This document shows positions 36,201 through 47,800 of a stretch of 62,000 bases of DNA, piece by piece (position 1 is the first letter of the stretch; every line of letters begins with the position of its first letter). The notes beneath the pieces are model-generated. The model made no database searches. It worked only from the letters and a program-made list of their open reading frames with translations, and was not told the DNA's origin. The stretch is from assembly GCA_009746045.1 (NCBI GenBank), contig RPFO01000022.1, positions 3,944,622 to 4,006,621 of the forward strand. Reading direction: 5' to 3'. Both the position numbers and the translations under genes were made by a program. The DNA is from Mesostigma viride (lineage: Eukaryota > Streptophyta > Mesostigmatophyceae > Mesostigmatales > Mesostigmataceae).

Positions 36201-39200
36201 GCCTACTAGTTACCCATAATTAATATAGTATCGAGGGCTCTGTACATGCTACTAGTTACCCATAATTAATATAGTAGTAGTTACCTATTATTATCATTAT
36301 TATCATTATTATCATTATTATCATTATTATTATTAACTCCTCCGTCCGCATCCTCCCCCTACCTGATAGTGGCGCTCGTAGTGATAGTATACATTCATAG
36401 TATGCATTTATAGTATAAATTAAATAACTAATTAAACTCGTGCTCCCGTCGGGGAGTCACGGAGCATTAACCCCGATGCATGGATGGATGGGTACACGCA
36501 ATCCTACCAGTCTAATCTATCTACAAAACAATCTTGTGCTTCCCACGTGTGCAAACACACGGCTTCCCCACTGCAGGGCGATCGTTGTCCTCTATGACCT
36601 GGGCCCACTTGGCCTTGTCCATCATCTTGTTCCCAATCACGGAGAGGCATAGGCCCCCCATGTCCTCTACGATTTATAGTGAACATGTCCTCTACGATTT
36701 ACAGTGATTAACGGTGGTGAACTGGTAACATGGTGGAACATTGGAGTATTAGAGCATGATAGTGGCGCTCGCGGTCAGCACAAGGCTCTTGTCCTTGCAA
36801 GAACAAGGTTGCTACAAGGCTCTTGTCCTTGCAAGAATAAGGTTGCTACAAGGCTCTTGTCCTTGCAAGAACAAGGTTGCTACAGGGCTTTTCTTTTGAT
36901 GTGGCCACGTAAACCTACGAAATTCTACCGTTTTCCGCTTTGCCCACCTACCAGCCCCTCACCCCATCTGGAACAGGCTTTCGCTTGCTGCCATGTGAGA
37001 CCTCGTTGAAGTTGTTGTGGTTTGAGTCCATCATACCTGGTGTTCTTGTACGCCGTATTGGCACGCCATTTTACGCCTCTTTTTTTTGGGTCGGTACGCC
37101 CCACCCAAGCAGACGCTGCAAAACCTGTCGGCACCGCTCAACGATGAGTTGTGCGCGTCGTTCATTCGAGACATAATTGACTGGGCAAACTCGAGGTGGG
37201 TGCCACCCACTTTCCCCTCGCCCACTTCAGTACCCTCGCCCACCTTGCCCTCACCCACCTTGCCCTCGCCCACCTCACCCTCGCCCACCTCAGCAACATT
37301 TTCATCCCACTGTAGCTTTACATCTTGAAGCCTGCTTGAAGGAGTGCTAGTCCAGAGATGTGTTATTTTCAAAGGAACCCCTTAAATTTGCTGCCGTGAC
37401 GTGAGGGCACAGCAGCACTGCCCCTGCGTTCTAGCCCGTGCAAAGTGTGCCTATGAGTAATGGAAAACATTTCCTTCTTGACTGACAGCTGTGCGGTATA
37501 TGGGTGTGTTATTCTATCACATAACACGAGAGGTGCCGCCGCCCCTCCGCCCCTCTCTTTGCCGCCACCCCTTCTCTCCCCCCCCCCCCCCCTCCCCCCC
37601 CCCCCCCCCCCCCAACACACAAACAGCTCTCTGCTTCGGACCTTCACTGACACGGACAATGTCTACCTCATCGGCCACTCACGGGGAGGTGCGTTGGCCA
37701 CCAAACATTTTTGTAATGTTGCATCAAGTGTTTGCAAGGGGCACTAGTTGTTTGCGTTGGACACTCGGGCAAGCAGAACGGACTGCTCTTTTCGCTCATT
37801 CACAGATGCCCCCCACGGGATGGCACGGCATGGCATCTCGCTTCCCCTTCTTGCCACAACAGCACCCATGCTCAGGCTCATGCGCAAGAAACTTGAACAC
37901 GCGAGAAACTCTGTGAGACGTGGAGCAGAGTCGCGGCCATCGAGTAGACTGGCCATCGAGTAGACTGGCCGTCTGCATTGCCTGCATGGCTGCAACATGG
38001 CCGCCCCTCTCCCTCATCCCTGGCCTGGCCCTCCCTACCCTGGGTGACATGTGCCAGCCGGGCTGAGCCTTACCTTGCATTTTCTTTGCTGCGCGCCTGC
38101 CCTGCCGCTGCCCGACCCCCCCCCCCCCCCCCCCTACCCTGTGTGCGTGTGTGTGTGCATGTGTATGCGTGCTGTCCGCCACTGCTCCATGTTTTCATGC
38201 TCATTTTCATTCTGCTGCTTGCTTGCCCCGTCCTTCCCCATGTGTGCATGTGCGCGCGTGTTCGTGTGTGCCTGTCTGTGCATGGGTGCATGTGTCGTGT
38301 GCCAGCAAAGCTGAGCGTGCTGGCCGCGGTGGATGATCCCCGCGCATGCGCGCTGTGCCTCATCGACCCTGTCGACAACACAGGTGGGGGGCTGCATGCG
38401 ATGTCCATGGCTTGTGCACAAGGATAGGGTGGGACAGGGTGGGGCCATGGACAAGAGGGGTTGTGGACCCGTCCCAAGTCCATGGCTTGTGTACAAGGAT
38501 AGGGCGGAACAGGTTTGACCCAATCGGACAACACAAGCGAAGGACGATGTGACATTCTACTGTGATAAAGGACATGGTTTGCTACTTGAAGATGAGTCGA
38601 CTGTTTACAAATACCCTCTACATGCATGTGTTACAATTATACTCTACATATAGACTTAAAGGTGAGCCAGCTGTTTACAAAAGTACTCCCAAGGCGACAG
38701 GGGTAACGTATGGCTAGCCCGACTGGTGGATTGCTTACGTGGAGTAGGTAGGGTGGAATAGGGTGGGGTGTTATACGTTTTTGGGAGGGTGGAATAGGTA
38801 GGGTGGAATAGGGTGGGGTGTAATACGTTTTTGGGAGGGTGGAATAGGTAGGGTGGAATAGGGTGGGGTGGAATAGGTATTTTGGAGGGTGGAATAGGTA
38901 GGGTGGAATAGGGTGGGGTGTAATAGGTATTTTGGGAGGGTGGAAAAGGCAGGGTGGAATAGGGTGGGGTGTAATAGGTATTTTGGAGGGTGGAATAGGT
39001 AGGGCGGGGCTTGTTGGCAGCCCCAGGGTGAGGCATGCCGTGATAACTTCTTGTACAAGATTCAGAGTTATCTATAAATGTTTATATAGAATACATGGTT
39101 TATCCTAATTTCTTATCAAAACCAAGGCGACCGCAGCCATACTGCACCTGCTGATATCAAGGGCAATTGTGGTCCATTTCCGAGATCGTAGCATTCATGG

Positions 39201-42200
39201 GGTGTGGCATAACTTACGCACACGATGGTTCTCTGCATAATGAGTCTGTGCGTGACAGCTGACATCCCGAGTTGCAGAGGTAGGTTGTTGTAGGGTGAAG
39301 TGCCTTTGTCTTGGGTGTCACATGATTTGCTGACATGACTGCTGCCTCACGTCACTCTGACTCCCTCCCCCACCCCTTTCCCCCCTCAAGTAAGCATTGA
39401 TACAAGTAACTCGAGATATGAAGTGAATACTGAACACTCGTGAATGCTCCTTCTGTGTTCCTTCTTTCATCAATCGTCGAAATATGATCGGCCGCCGCAG
39501 TTTACGCCCCACTCGGCCCAGGCTACCCCTCCGCACTGGCGGCGTTGAGAGGGTCCCCCGCCAACATGGCAGCGACGTCAGTAGCCAGACCTACCGGCGT
39601 AGACGACGGGTCCGGTAGCCCAGGCCTGGGCGACGGCGGGGGTGATGGGATTGGTGGCAATAGCGAGGGCAGGGGAAAAGGCAGGGGCGAGGGCGAGGGT
39701 GTGGGTGGCGTGGTCAGCAGCAGCAGCAGCGGCAGCAGCAACCTTCGAACAGGGGGGCTCAGGGTCCCCATCGCGATCGTGGCGGGGGACTTGGGTGGCG
39801 ACTGCGCGCCACGGGACGCCAACCACAGGCAAGCAAGGCTCACGGTTGTATATCCTTTGAAGTGTGTTGACTTCATGTCTGATTTGTTGGCTAGTTTGCA
39901 TTAGAGCACTGCATAGAGTCGTGCACGGTGCAGGGTAGCTCTCATTGTATAGGGTATACCAGTGGAATACTAGCATATATGGATCATTGTATAGGGTATA
40001 CCAGTGGAATACTAGCATATATGGATCATTGTATAGGGTATACTAGTGGAATACTAGCATATATGGATCATTGTATAGGGTATACTAGTGGAATACTAGC
40101 ATATATGGATCATTGTATATGGTATACTAGTGGAATACTAGCATATATGGATCATTGTATAGGGTATACTAGTGGAATACTAGCATATAGGGTATACCAG
40201 TGGAATACTAGTATATATGGATTGGTGACATATATAGGGTAGTGGCATTTGGGTGGATGTTGCCCTTGTAATGTTTATGTGAATTCACATACCCCCCCCC
40301 ACACACGTTTCAGATTCTCAGGTTTAAGATCATGAGACTCTGGATTTGACCTCTACTAGTAGTATAATTGTAGTAGAGTGTAGTAGAACGTAGTAGAATC
40401 GAATCACAGTAGTAAGATTCTTTAAGATTGTGAGCCCTGCATCGGTCGGACCCCGATCTTAAACGTGGTGGTGGTGGGGTGTAATTCATTCACACTTGAA
40501 TAAAGTAATGTTTGTCACGCTTGAATGCTGCAGTGCGTGCATGCTGCATTCGTGTTGGTGGACTGGTGGTCCATGGGATCGCTTCCCAGTGATTATCTGC
40601 GAAGAAAGTATACTGGTATAGTATAGCTAAGAAAGTACACTGGTATAGTGTGACTACTAAGTAAGTATATTGGTGTAATCTAACTATGAAAGTATGCTGG
40701 TATATTATAACTAGGAAAGTATACTGGTATTATTAGTTATCTGATGGGAGACATGTTATTCAACTTGCCTTTTCCAGACTGTGCCCCGTTGCTTTTCTAC
40801 TGTGCTATCCTGGCTCGTGAAGTGCTTGTGCGTCCACACAGCCACAATAGGTTTTGTTTTATTTTGCGTTGTGCCATCACACCTGGCTAGATCGTTGGAA
40901 AGGGGGAATCTGACAACTCAGGGGTTGCCTCGCAAAACGGCAGTGCCATGCCAAAGATGCACCGCTCCCCGCTGTATTCTTGTGTGAGTGAATGCAGTGA
41001 ATGGGAATGAATATTCGTCCTCATTGAGTGTTCATGGGGACATCGGTGTAGACATATAGAGAGAGGACAGCGTAGAAGATGACTATGGAGACATCGTCAT
41101 TCTATATCCACCCACATCATCATCCGACATCCATTCGCATGAACATCCGACATCCACCCACATCATCACCGAGAACACCACCCAACGAGGACAAATACTT
41201 GGTGGCAACTTTGGTGAGCATTCTGGTGGCTAACCCGTGACAACCTTGGGGACAACTGTGTTGCACTATCGCATGCATGCGACATGGCAACTTGGCGACT
41301 TGGTGACTTGGCGACTTGGCGACTTGGCGACTTGGCGACTTGGCGACTTGGCGACTTGGCGACTTGGCGACTTGGCGACTTGGCGACTTGGCGACTTGGC
41401 GACTTGGCGACTTGGCGACTTGGCGACTTGGGGACTTGGGGACTTGGTGACTTGGCGACTTGGCGACTTGGCGACTTGGCAACTTGGCAACTTGGTGGCG
41501 TGTGCCTGCAGCTTGTTTTTCGAGGCGGCCTCCGCCCCCTGCTGGCACGTGGTGCTGAATGATGCGGGGCATTTGCAGTTCCTCGACATGCCAGGCATCA
41601 TGGAGGTGAGGGGATCATGTGTGTAGTTAAGTGTCATTTGTTTAGCCTGGGGATCATCACAACAATCCGAAGGGGGTCATCATAACAATCAGAAGGGGAT
41701 CATCACAACAATCAGAAGGGGGTCATCACAACAATCAGAAGGGGGTCATCACAATAATCAGAAGGGGGTCATCACAATAATCAGAAGGGGGTCATCATAA
41801 CAATCAGAAGGGGGTCATCACAATAATCAGAAGGGGGTCATCATAACAATCAGAAGGGGGTCATCACAATAATCAGAAGTGGGTCATCACAATAATCAGA
41901 AGGGGGTCATGGCTGTAGGCCCATCTAGCCTTATTTAATCATGTTGATGTTTGAAAGGGGATCATGGAGGTGAGGGGAGCAGCCACAAGAGCTGATCATA
42001 TGGAGGTGAGGGCATTGTGCCCTTTGTTTGTTTCCATACTCAAAAGGGGATCATGGTGATGGGAGCATGGCCACACGACACCGTCCTGTGATGCTAGGTA
42101 CTGTTATAGGTTAGAGTGATGAAACAAGGCCTGTCAATGGAGCGGTAGGTCGTGGCCCAGCAGTCTACCCCTAGATTAAGTCGGTTCATGTATGGCGGGG

Positions 42201-42575
42201 CTTTATCAGTGAGACAGGCACCGTCTGCCTGAGGATGTGGAAGATCCTTTATGCTTCCCGTACATCGTCTACTTATACATATGCTGTCTTGCATGTGGGT
42301 CGCTTCGATGACTGCTGCTGCAGAGAGCCATTTGTCTGGAAGGGAGTCAAGGTGCTGAAGAGATCCGGGGTACGGCCAAAGCTGTGTTGACGGCATGGGG
42401 CGAGGTGATATTCCGCGGGGCAGGGTGTGACGACAGTTTGCAACTGATCAAGGGGGTGGCGGACTCGGAAAAGCGGCAAATACGGTACTGTGAATTTGGC
42501 GACAATAGCGGCGAAACACTGCAGTCTACGTTGGACTTGATCAAAGCTAGCTCAAGGTCGGAGATCAAGTTGTGA
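33228..42575 (+). CDS. CLH: Chlorophyllase-like alpha/beta hydrolase, plastid-targeted
   Basis: Chlorophyllases remove the phytol tail of chlorophyll to give chlorophyllide. Exons 33228-33714, 34337-34404, 35722-35844, 37113-37195, 37627-37688, 38306-38383, 39501-39828, 41512-41605 and 42324-42575 join in phase to 524 residues. An internal ATG at 33255 is an alternative start. Residues 1-92 look like a transit peptide. RRGALALAAASASMAVF, then GEA (93-115) resembles a twin-arginine thylakoid-lumen signal. The hydrolase core follows: YPLAILTGGYLV and HLASWGYVVVTYS (exon 3), GHSRG with the presumed nucleophile S272 (exon 5), LIDPVDN with a presumed Asp (exon 6), CAPRDANH (end of exon 7) and NDAGHLQF with H430 (exon 8). 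Exon 7 carries a Gly/Ser-rich insertion of about 60 residues. Its downstream intron needs a GC donor (39829). Family assignment is firm; activity on chlorophyll is inferred. Confidence 0.9.
33952..34241. repeat. (GGGTGCT)n minisatellite in CLH intron 1
   Basis: About 40 copies of a 7-bp unit on the coding strand. Runs of GGG every seven bases fit the G-quadruplex pattern. It ends about 95 bp before the exon 2 acceptor. Confidence 0.97.
35316..35368. mobile_element. GAGACAACC repeat copy in CLH intron 2
   Basis: AAAGGAGACAACCAGCGCAG, then GCCAGAAATCGAGAGAATCC and GGACCATGGTA: the longest clear match to the family, sharing ACCATGGT with the copy at 17337. Confidence 0.75.
36145..36335. repeat. 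47-bp triplicate followed by (TTATCA)n
   Basis: GAGGGCTCTGTACATGCC, ACTAGTTACCCATAATTAAT and ATAGTATC repeat about three times (36138-36275). ATTATTATC hexamer-like units follow at 36287-36334. Confidence 0.9.
36415..36662 (-). mobile_element. LINE fragment, family B, ORF2 C-terminus and 3' end
   Basis: In CLH intron 3. On the minus strand a peptide with SVIGNKMMDKAKWAQVI is followed by a decayed end, then the TGCTCCGTGACTCCCCGACG hairpin (36441-36468) and an AGTTTAATTAGTTATTTAA tail. It is homologous to 17441-17790. Confidence 0.8.
36780..36893. repeat. 34-bp tandem repeat in CLH intron 3
   Basis: CAAGGCTCTTGTCCTTGCAA and GAACAAGGTTGCTA repeat three times and end in a fourth partial unit. 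Confidence 0.93.
37196..37300. repeat. CCCTCGCCCACCT repeats at CLH exon 4 donor
   Basis: Nine- to eleven-bp words (CCCTCGCCCAC) begin about 20 bp after the donor at 37196. A C-rich tract at 37577-37612 then leads into the next acceptor (37626). Confidence 0.8.
38735..39012. repeat. GGGTGGAATAGG minisatellite in CLH intron 6
   Basis: About 60-bp composite units of GTAGGGTGGAATAGGGTGGG and GTGTAATA(C/G)GT(T/A)TTTGGGA repeat about four to five times. The strand is G-rich. Confidence 0.93.
39932..40222. repeat. 42-bp tandem repeat in CLH intron 7
   Basis: ATCATTGTATAGGGTATACC, AGTGGAATACTAGCATATAT and GG repeats about seven times. It begins about 100 bp after the GC donor at 39829. Confidence 0.96.
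41283..41495. repeat. 10-bp minisatellite just before CLH exon 8
   Basis: About 21 copies of GGCGACTT(GG) run up to about 17 bp before the acceptor at 41511. The array replaces the usual pyrimidine tract region. Confidence 0.96.
41655..41912. repeat. 23-bp minisatellite in CLH intron 8
   Basis: GGGGGTCATCACAATAATCA and GAA repeats about eleven times, about 50 bp after the exon 8 donor. Confidence 0.96.
41957..42012 (+). repeat. Copies of the CLH exon 8 donor junction
   Basis: ATCATGGAG/GTGAGGGG from the exon 8 end (41597-41612) recurs near 41961-41977, and with TA inserted near 41995-42011. The copies are short (about 17 bp), so the match is weaker than in PRPF4B. Confidence 0.6.
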
Positions 42576-43379
42576 TGTGGCGCTGGCTTGTGCATCACAG
42601 GGAGTCCTTTGTACCGAGCTATGCCAGCTAGGCCTCCTAGATGTCTGACCCTCATATTATGCGAGACAACTATGCTTGAATGTACGTGACCTTGCATGCA
42701 TGCACCGTACGGGGCGGCGGCTAGCCCCATTGGGCCCGGGCATGCATGCAGTTGTCGGTGTACGTACCGGCCCGCCTCATGTTATTAGCATATGCATTTG
42801 CCGGCCTGCCTCATGTATCAAAATTAATTAATCCTTAAACTTATGATAAGTGGACTTGGTGACCGTTTGTCGCATAATTAGGTAGTGAATCGTGATGGGA
42901 AAATCAGCCATTCGGGCGTACTCACCTGGGAGGTCGACGGACAAATCCCAGACACAGTACGTGCGAAGCGCCAAGCAAGCGAATGAAGCGATTGAGCGGC
43001 TGCTTCAGCGGCCTCCTCTCCGGAGCGCAGCGAAGGAGCACGTTCCTACTAGGAAAAAGGGATGGAAGGAACGTCAAGCGACGGGCGACGGACAAACGGG
43101 CACACCTAGCAACGGGCGATTCCGGCGAGGGACGGGAGGAATTCATTTCAGCGGTGACGGGCGGCGGGCTACTAGCCATGGGCAATTTCAGCAAGGGCCT
43201 AAAGTATAATGACAGGCGACAGGCCACTACTCAAGCCGGCCGGGTAAAGTTCTAGCCACGGGGAAAAAAAATTCAGCAATTACGGAGGGTCGAAAGGAAT
43301 TTCAACGGGCCGGGCCACAACTCATGCACTAGACAGTAGCCACCGGGCCACTAACCAGTACCCGGCCACTGCGGAATTA
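42576..43379. other. Intergenic, no gene recognised
   Basis: An ORF at 42892-43209 (Arg/Gln/Gly-rich) has overlapping alternatives in other frames and no motif. Words such as ACGGGCGACGG and GGCGACAGGCCAC give a loose low-complexity character. No clear element boundary was seen. Confidence 0.45.
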
Positions 43380-44060
43380 GACAGAGCGTGGCACGCTGGC
43401 CAAGGACCTGGCCCGCGCTGGCCGGAAACGGGATCTTTTCAAGGTTCTTGTTATTACTATTCTGGCCTATGGGGCGGAGGCCGGCCTGGACACTCCCTGA
43501 AAATATGGATCCCAGATTGAATGGAACAGTTATACTCTAGGATGCGTAATTATACCTTGGGGGTACAGAAGTACGGCGAACACGGACACTTTGCGGCATG
43601 ATCACCATCATACATATTATGATGGGATGCCCCGTGTATATCTGATATTATTAGGCAGAGTAGACTACAGTTTGAGCTGGCCATCTAGCCCGTACTGATC
43701 AGGTTGATACAGATGAGGCCCTTGCTGGTTCCTTGCGGACTGGCCAGCGGCCTGAGAGATATCTTCTTACATGGTCAGGCCCTGCCAGGGTTAGGTGACG
43801 CAGTACGGACAACATTTTACACCGCGACATGAGTTTAATTAGCTGACATGCAGTGTACCACAAAGGCGCTGTTGGCATCATCCGCTCAAACCCTCTTACT
43901 AAGAAATGGTCGGATATGAAGGACAAGCAGCGTTGGGCGGATATTGTCAAAGACTAAGACCCCGGCCCCAAAGTTCTGTGGGTCCTAGGAAATATAAATT
44001 TAAAGCATGGTATGCATAGCTAGCTTGAAAGAACATTAATTAGTCATGTACATGTGTGCC
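43380..44060 (+). pseudogene. LINE ORF2 C-terminal fragments and 3' end
   Basis: 43380-43500 encodes RDLFKVLVITILAYGAEAG, matching the minus-strand relic near 49000 (HDLFKVIIVTILTY). 43880-43956 encodes TKKWSDMKDKQRWADIVKD-stop. An AT-rich tail region (AACATTAATTAGTC, 44033-44046) follows, immediately before the ORF1-only element. Confidence 0.7.
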
Positions 44061-44087
44061 CATTCACATTCCTAAGCTGACGAGCCA

Positions 44088-46052
44088 CGAGGTAGCCATG
44101 GCTGACGGCGGAGCTCATAACTTTCACGTTTGAGCACCGAATTTAGCCGTGAATATCACAATCGATGCGTCTTTCTACGACGCACATGCTGATGTAATTT
44201 TCCGACGCTATTACGCAATATACGATGAGCAAACGCCTCTCGACGCAACGCAGCCTGGCGGCTGCGCTCGGCAATGAAAATACGTCTGCAGCTTCGGCTG
44301 CAGCTTCGCACACCGGCCCAGATGGCCACGGTGACACTAGTCGTGCACTGGTGCCCGCCCAGCCTCCCGGGCTTGCCTCGCCATCTGCCTCGCCTGAACC
44401 CAAGCGCAGTCGCTCTGCTGAGCCGCCCTGGGAAGAGATCTCCTTTGACATCAACAGCCCCGGATACTGGCAACGCCGCCCCGGTTGGTTCATGGAAGAC
44501 TTGTATTACGGTAATCACGCCTCGCTTCTAGCCCTGTGCGTGTACCTCACGTCCCACAACCGTGGCCGCTGGCCTGGTGATGGCCAGCTTGTCGACCCCG
44601 CCGAGGCTCTCCCAATCATTCACCGCATGAGTCGCCCCAAGCTCCAACGCTTCGCCCTCTGCTCCCTTGTTGGACGCTCCGAAGCCGCGATCTGGGCTTC
44701 CCCACCGCCCCCCCCCACCTTCCCCACCGAAGCCACCATCCGCACCCTCCTCAAGGAAGCTTTCGAGCAGCACGTGACCCCTCTTGCCGCAGATGTGGCG
44801 GCCATTGGCGGCACGCTGGCTGCTGAGCTTCCCACCATCCCCACCGCCACCGCCACCCTCCTCGCCTCCACCCCCCCCCCCCCTCCGCCTCCACCGACTC
44901 CATCACCGCCCAGCTCCGCGACATCGACCAGCGCCTCAAGGATAATGCACTCGCTATCGAGGTCTTGCAGAACACAGCAGGCCTCACCGCCCAGGCAGTG
45001 AAGGACATTGCCGCCAAGCCAGCCCCGGCTGGCCTGGCCGGCGATGCTCCTCCCATCACGACCTGGGCGGACATGCTTAAGCAACATACCACCTCCACCA
45101 CCTCCGCCGTCGCAGCCCAGCTCCAGCGGCAGACGCTTGACCTCCGCGAGGAGGCCGAGCTCGCCAAGCGCAGCCTCAACGTCATTGTCAAGAATCTCAA
45201 GATGGAGGAAGGTGAGAATTCCGAGAAGCTTGCGCGTGCTTTTGAGAGAGAAATCCTTGATCGCATGGGCCTTACTGGTGAGATCGAGCTGCAGCCGCCC
45301 ACCGCCTTCCCCGCGCGCGGGGTAAGGCCGGGCCGCCCCTGCTCCTTCTCACATTTAAGACCCCGGCGGACAAGATTTCTTTTCTCAGACGCCGCAAGCG
45401 GCTCGAGAAGACTCTCTTCACCCTTGACGACGACTTGACCCTGGCACAGCAACAACGGCGACAGGAGCTATGGCCGACCTACCTCCAGCTCCGGCAGACC
45501 AAGGCGGGCCAGCCGGTGTACTGGAAGGGGGCGGCCATCTACGTCGGCCACAAGCCCTGGCAAGCGACCCCCTCGACCACCGCGGCCCCAGCAACCCCAG
45601 CCCCAGCCTAGGGGAATACAGCAGTAGTGTAGAATAGTTAGACAGTGGCCTTGTACATGCCCGCCTACTACAGGCACTATACCAGCTGAGGCCTAGCCTT
45701 TTTTTAGTCATGTACATGTGTGCCTATGCTGAGCCACCCTCCAGATGATGCCTAGCTTTATTTAATTATGCAGTGCCCATGCAGGGAGTAACTCCCTGCT
45801 GAGCAGCCATGCCCTAGCTTTTTGTATAGCTATGCTGATCTTCCCCCCCATGACAGGCTCCCCCTTCGCTGGGCATAGCTTGAAGATCATGGGGATGCAA
45901 GTGCCCCGGTGCACCTAGAGCAAGGGTCCTTTACATCCCCACCCTTGCAGGAAGTAGCTTAGGATGTATGATAGGCCATATGCCCCCCTCTCAAGGGCTA
46001 TCTGCTACATATACTCCCAACGGAGTTATGTTACAATTCAATTCAATTCAAT
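44088..46052 (+). mobile_element. ORF1-only LINE-like retroelement, copy 2
   Basis: The cleaner of the two copies. ORF1 starts at ATG 44225, and one frame runs to about 44868. A poly-C tract (44871-44883) then shifts the frame; a second frame carries the helical segment (to about 45330), and a third carries the C-terminus ending at TAG 45609-45611. The protein has a Ser/Ala/Pro N-terminus, a Pro-rich linker, a probable coiled coil (LDLREEAELAKRSL) and a C-terminal FLRRRKRLEKTLFT, then YLQLRQTKAGQPVYWKGAAI. The last segment resembles the C-terminal domain of L1 ORF1p (inference). The 3' UTR goes straight to CTCCCAACGGAG and a (TTCAA)n tail. No ORF2 is present. Confidence 0.8.
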
Positions 46053-46405
46053 GTGTGCCCATGACGCGCCACACAGCAGATGATGCCTAGCTTTATTATT
46101 TAGTTATGTTGTGACTACGCAGACAGCCGTACTCTCTGCTCAAGAAGCCATGCCTTAGCTTTTGCATAGCCATGTTGATCTTCCCTCCCGGCCCATGACA
46201 GGCTCCCCCTTAGCGGGGCATAGCTTGATAGATCATGGGGGTGCAGGTGCCCTGCATGGCGCACCTCGAGCAAGTGTCGTTTACATTCCCACCCTTGCAG
46301 GAAGTAGCTTAAAATGTATTAAAAGCCATATGCCCCTTCTCTGGGATATGTGCTACATTTACTCCCAACGGAGTACGTTATCTTCCTAATTAATTAATTA
46401 TTGCA
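46053..46405 (+). mobile_element. Additional ORF1-only element 3' UTR in tandem
   Basis: It repeats the 3' UTR of copy 2 (GATGATGCCTAGCTTTATT, GCTCCCCCTTAGC, TACTCCCAACGGAG) with its own TAATTAATTAATTA tail. It is either a separate 5'-truncated insertion or a tandem 3' end. Confidence 0.8.
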
Positions 46406-47150
46406 TAGCTTGCGTGTGGACAAGATTAGCTCGAGGCCTTACTAGTTAGCTGCAAGGCCCATTCATATTTTATAGACTGGCTGAGGACATACATGTACAT
46501 CTTGACGTCTTGGGGAGGCGTCCACTATATCTAATATTTAATTAATTAATAGATTGACACGTACGTGACTGCGTCACGTGAGCATAAGTCCGGCCTCAGT
46601 GGGAGGGGAACATGAGATGGAATGGATGATGCTAGCTATCAGCTATGTAGCTCCTCTGAGTTACAGGGTTAATTGTGGGCACCACGGCCCAAATTACTAT
46701 GAAGGCCATATGTGGTCACACGCGCGAAGCCCCGGCCCGCAGACTTGGGGGTGGTCTCCTTCATCACTACTTGCCATCTATCCTTGCGTACCATCTGCCT
46801 CGATCATAGTACAGACAAACCAGGAGGCTGCCCGGGTGTGAGCCCGTCTCGTCTAGGGTAGCACATGTCCATGCCGAGTTTACCACGGAAATTGTCCACG
46901 CGGACCGTGGCGGCCCTGCCGCGCGCGGCCTGGGGCACGCCAGGTGAGGACATAACGCCCAGGCTGGGCGGGCTTGGCCGGTGCATGCCAGCTAGTCTAT
47001 CGATCTGATGTGTCTACCTGATCTGTGCAGGCCAGGTGCCCGGCCGGCTAGGCCCAGGGCGCAGGCCTGCGCCTAAGAATGTGGGAAACATCGTAGGGGA
47101 AATCAGCGTACAAATCCTCATAACTAATGTACAAACCAAAGGGCGTGTTA
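46406..47150. mobile_element. LINE 3' end family C (minus strand) and flanking debris
   Basis: 46548-46760 is the reverse complement of 11020-11240, including ACGTGACTGCGTCACGTGAG. The rest holds CCGGCCGGCTAGG-type words but no gene. Confidence 0.65.
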
Positions 47151-47369
47151 ACCCCGGTGGTACTGAGTCCGTTTTCGTGGCTCCAGTTGAAGTCCTACTA
47201 CCACTCTAACGGACTGAGTTTGTGGCAGAACCAGGCGCCGCGCCAAAAATAATGTAACGGTCAAACCTGGGGGGATCGATAGATCTAGACGTACTCTATG
47301 CCTGGCACTATTCAGACCGTACTTTGGACAACTGGCCAGGGAGATATACTCAATCAAAGTTGGGGGGGT

Positions 47370-47800
47370 ACCATGGTCAAACGGGACCGACGTGAGTGAA
47401 AATAATTGACGTCCGCGGCTATGGCGGTGCAGGCAAATGACTGGTACGAGAGCATGGCTTGGAATTTCGAACTCAAAATTTGTAGTCATTATCCTTGATT
47501 GTTAGAAAGGTTATATCTCTGGCCGTGAAGCGTCTGGATGTGCGCAAGTATGTCTCTAGGTTCTAATCGGTGCAGCAGATCCTGTCAGCGGCCAGGCGGT
47601 GACAGTGCGTATGCTACCTGTTGTTCGGAAGAAAACGTCCATATATTTGCGCGTGGATAAACTTGTTACGTTATTCTTGACATGTTTTATTAGCGATGAC
47701 GGCCAGGAAAGGTTCGTCGAGGCTGTGTCCGTGAGGTGGGAGTGATGGCTCCCGCACAGCAGGTAATCTGCAGTTTCGACCTAGTACGACGTGTTAGCGT
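47370..47800. repeat. Diverged copy of the interior of the TIR element at 57447-58614
   Basis: Shared words include ATTGACGTCCGC, GAGAGCATGGCTTG, GCGTCTGGATGTGCGCA and GACGGCCAGGAAAGG, in the same order as 57790-58110. It lies between two direct 30-bp repeats (47161-47190 and 48833-48862, 26 of 30 identical). Confidence 0.7.

Noticed and set aside
39932-41912. Regular repeats as a CRISPR array
   Set aside because: Units are contiguous without unique spacers and lie in introns of a nuclear gene.
42384-42575. Independent small gene starting at ATG 42384
   Set aside because: It is the C-terminal part of the last chlorophyllase exon (42324-42575), in phase with the upstream exon.
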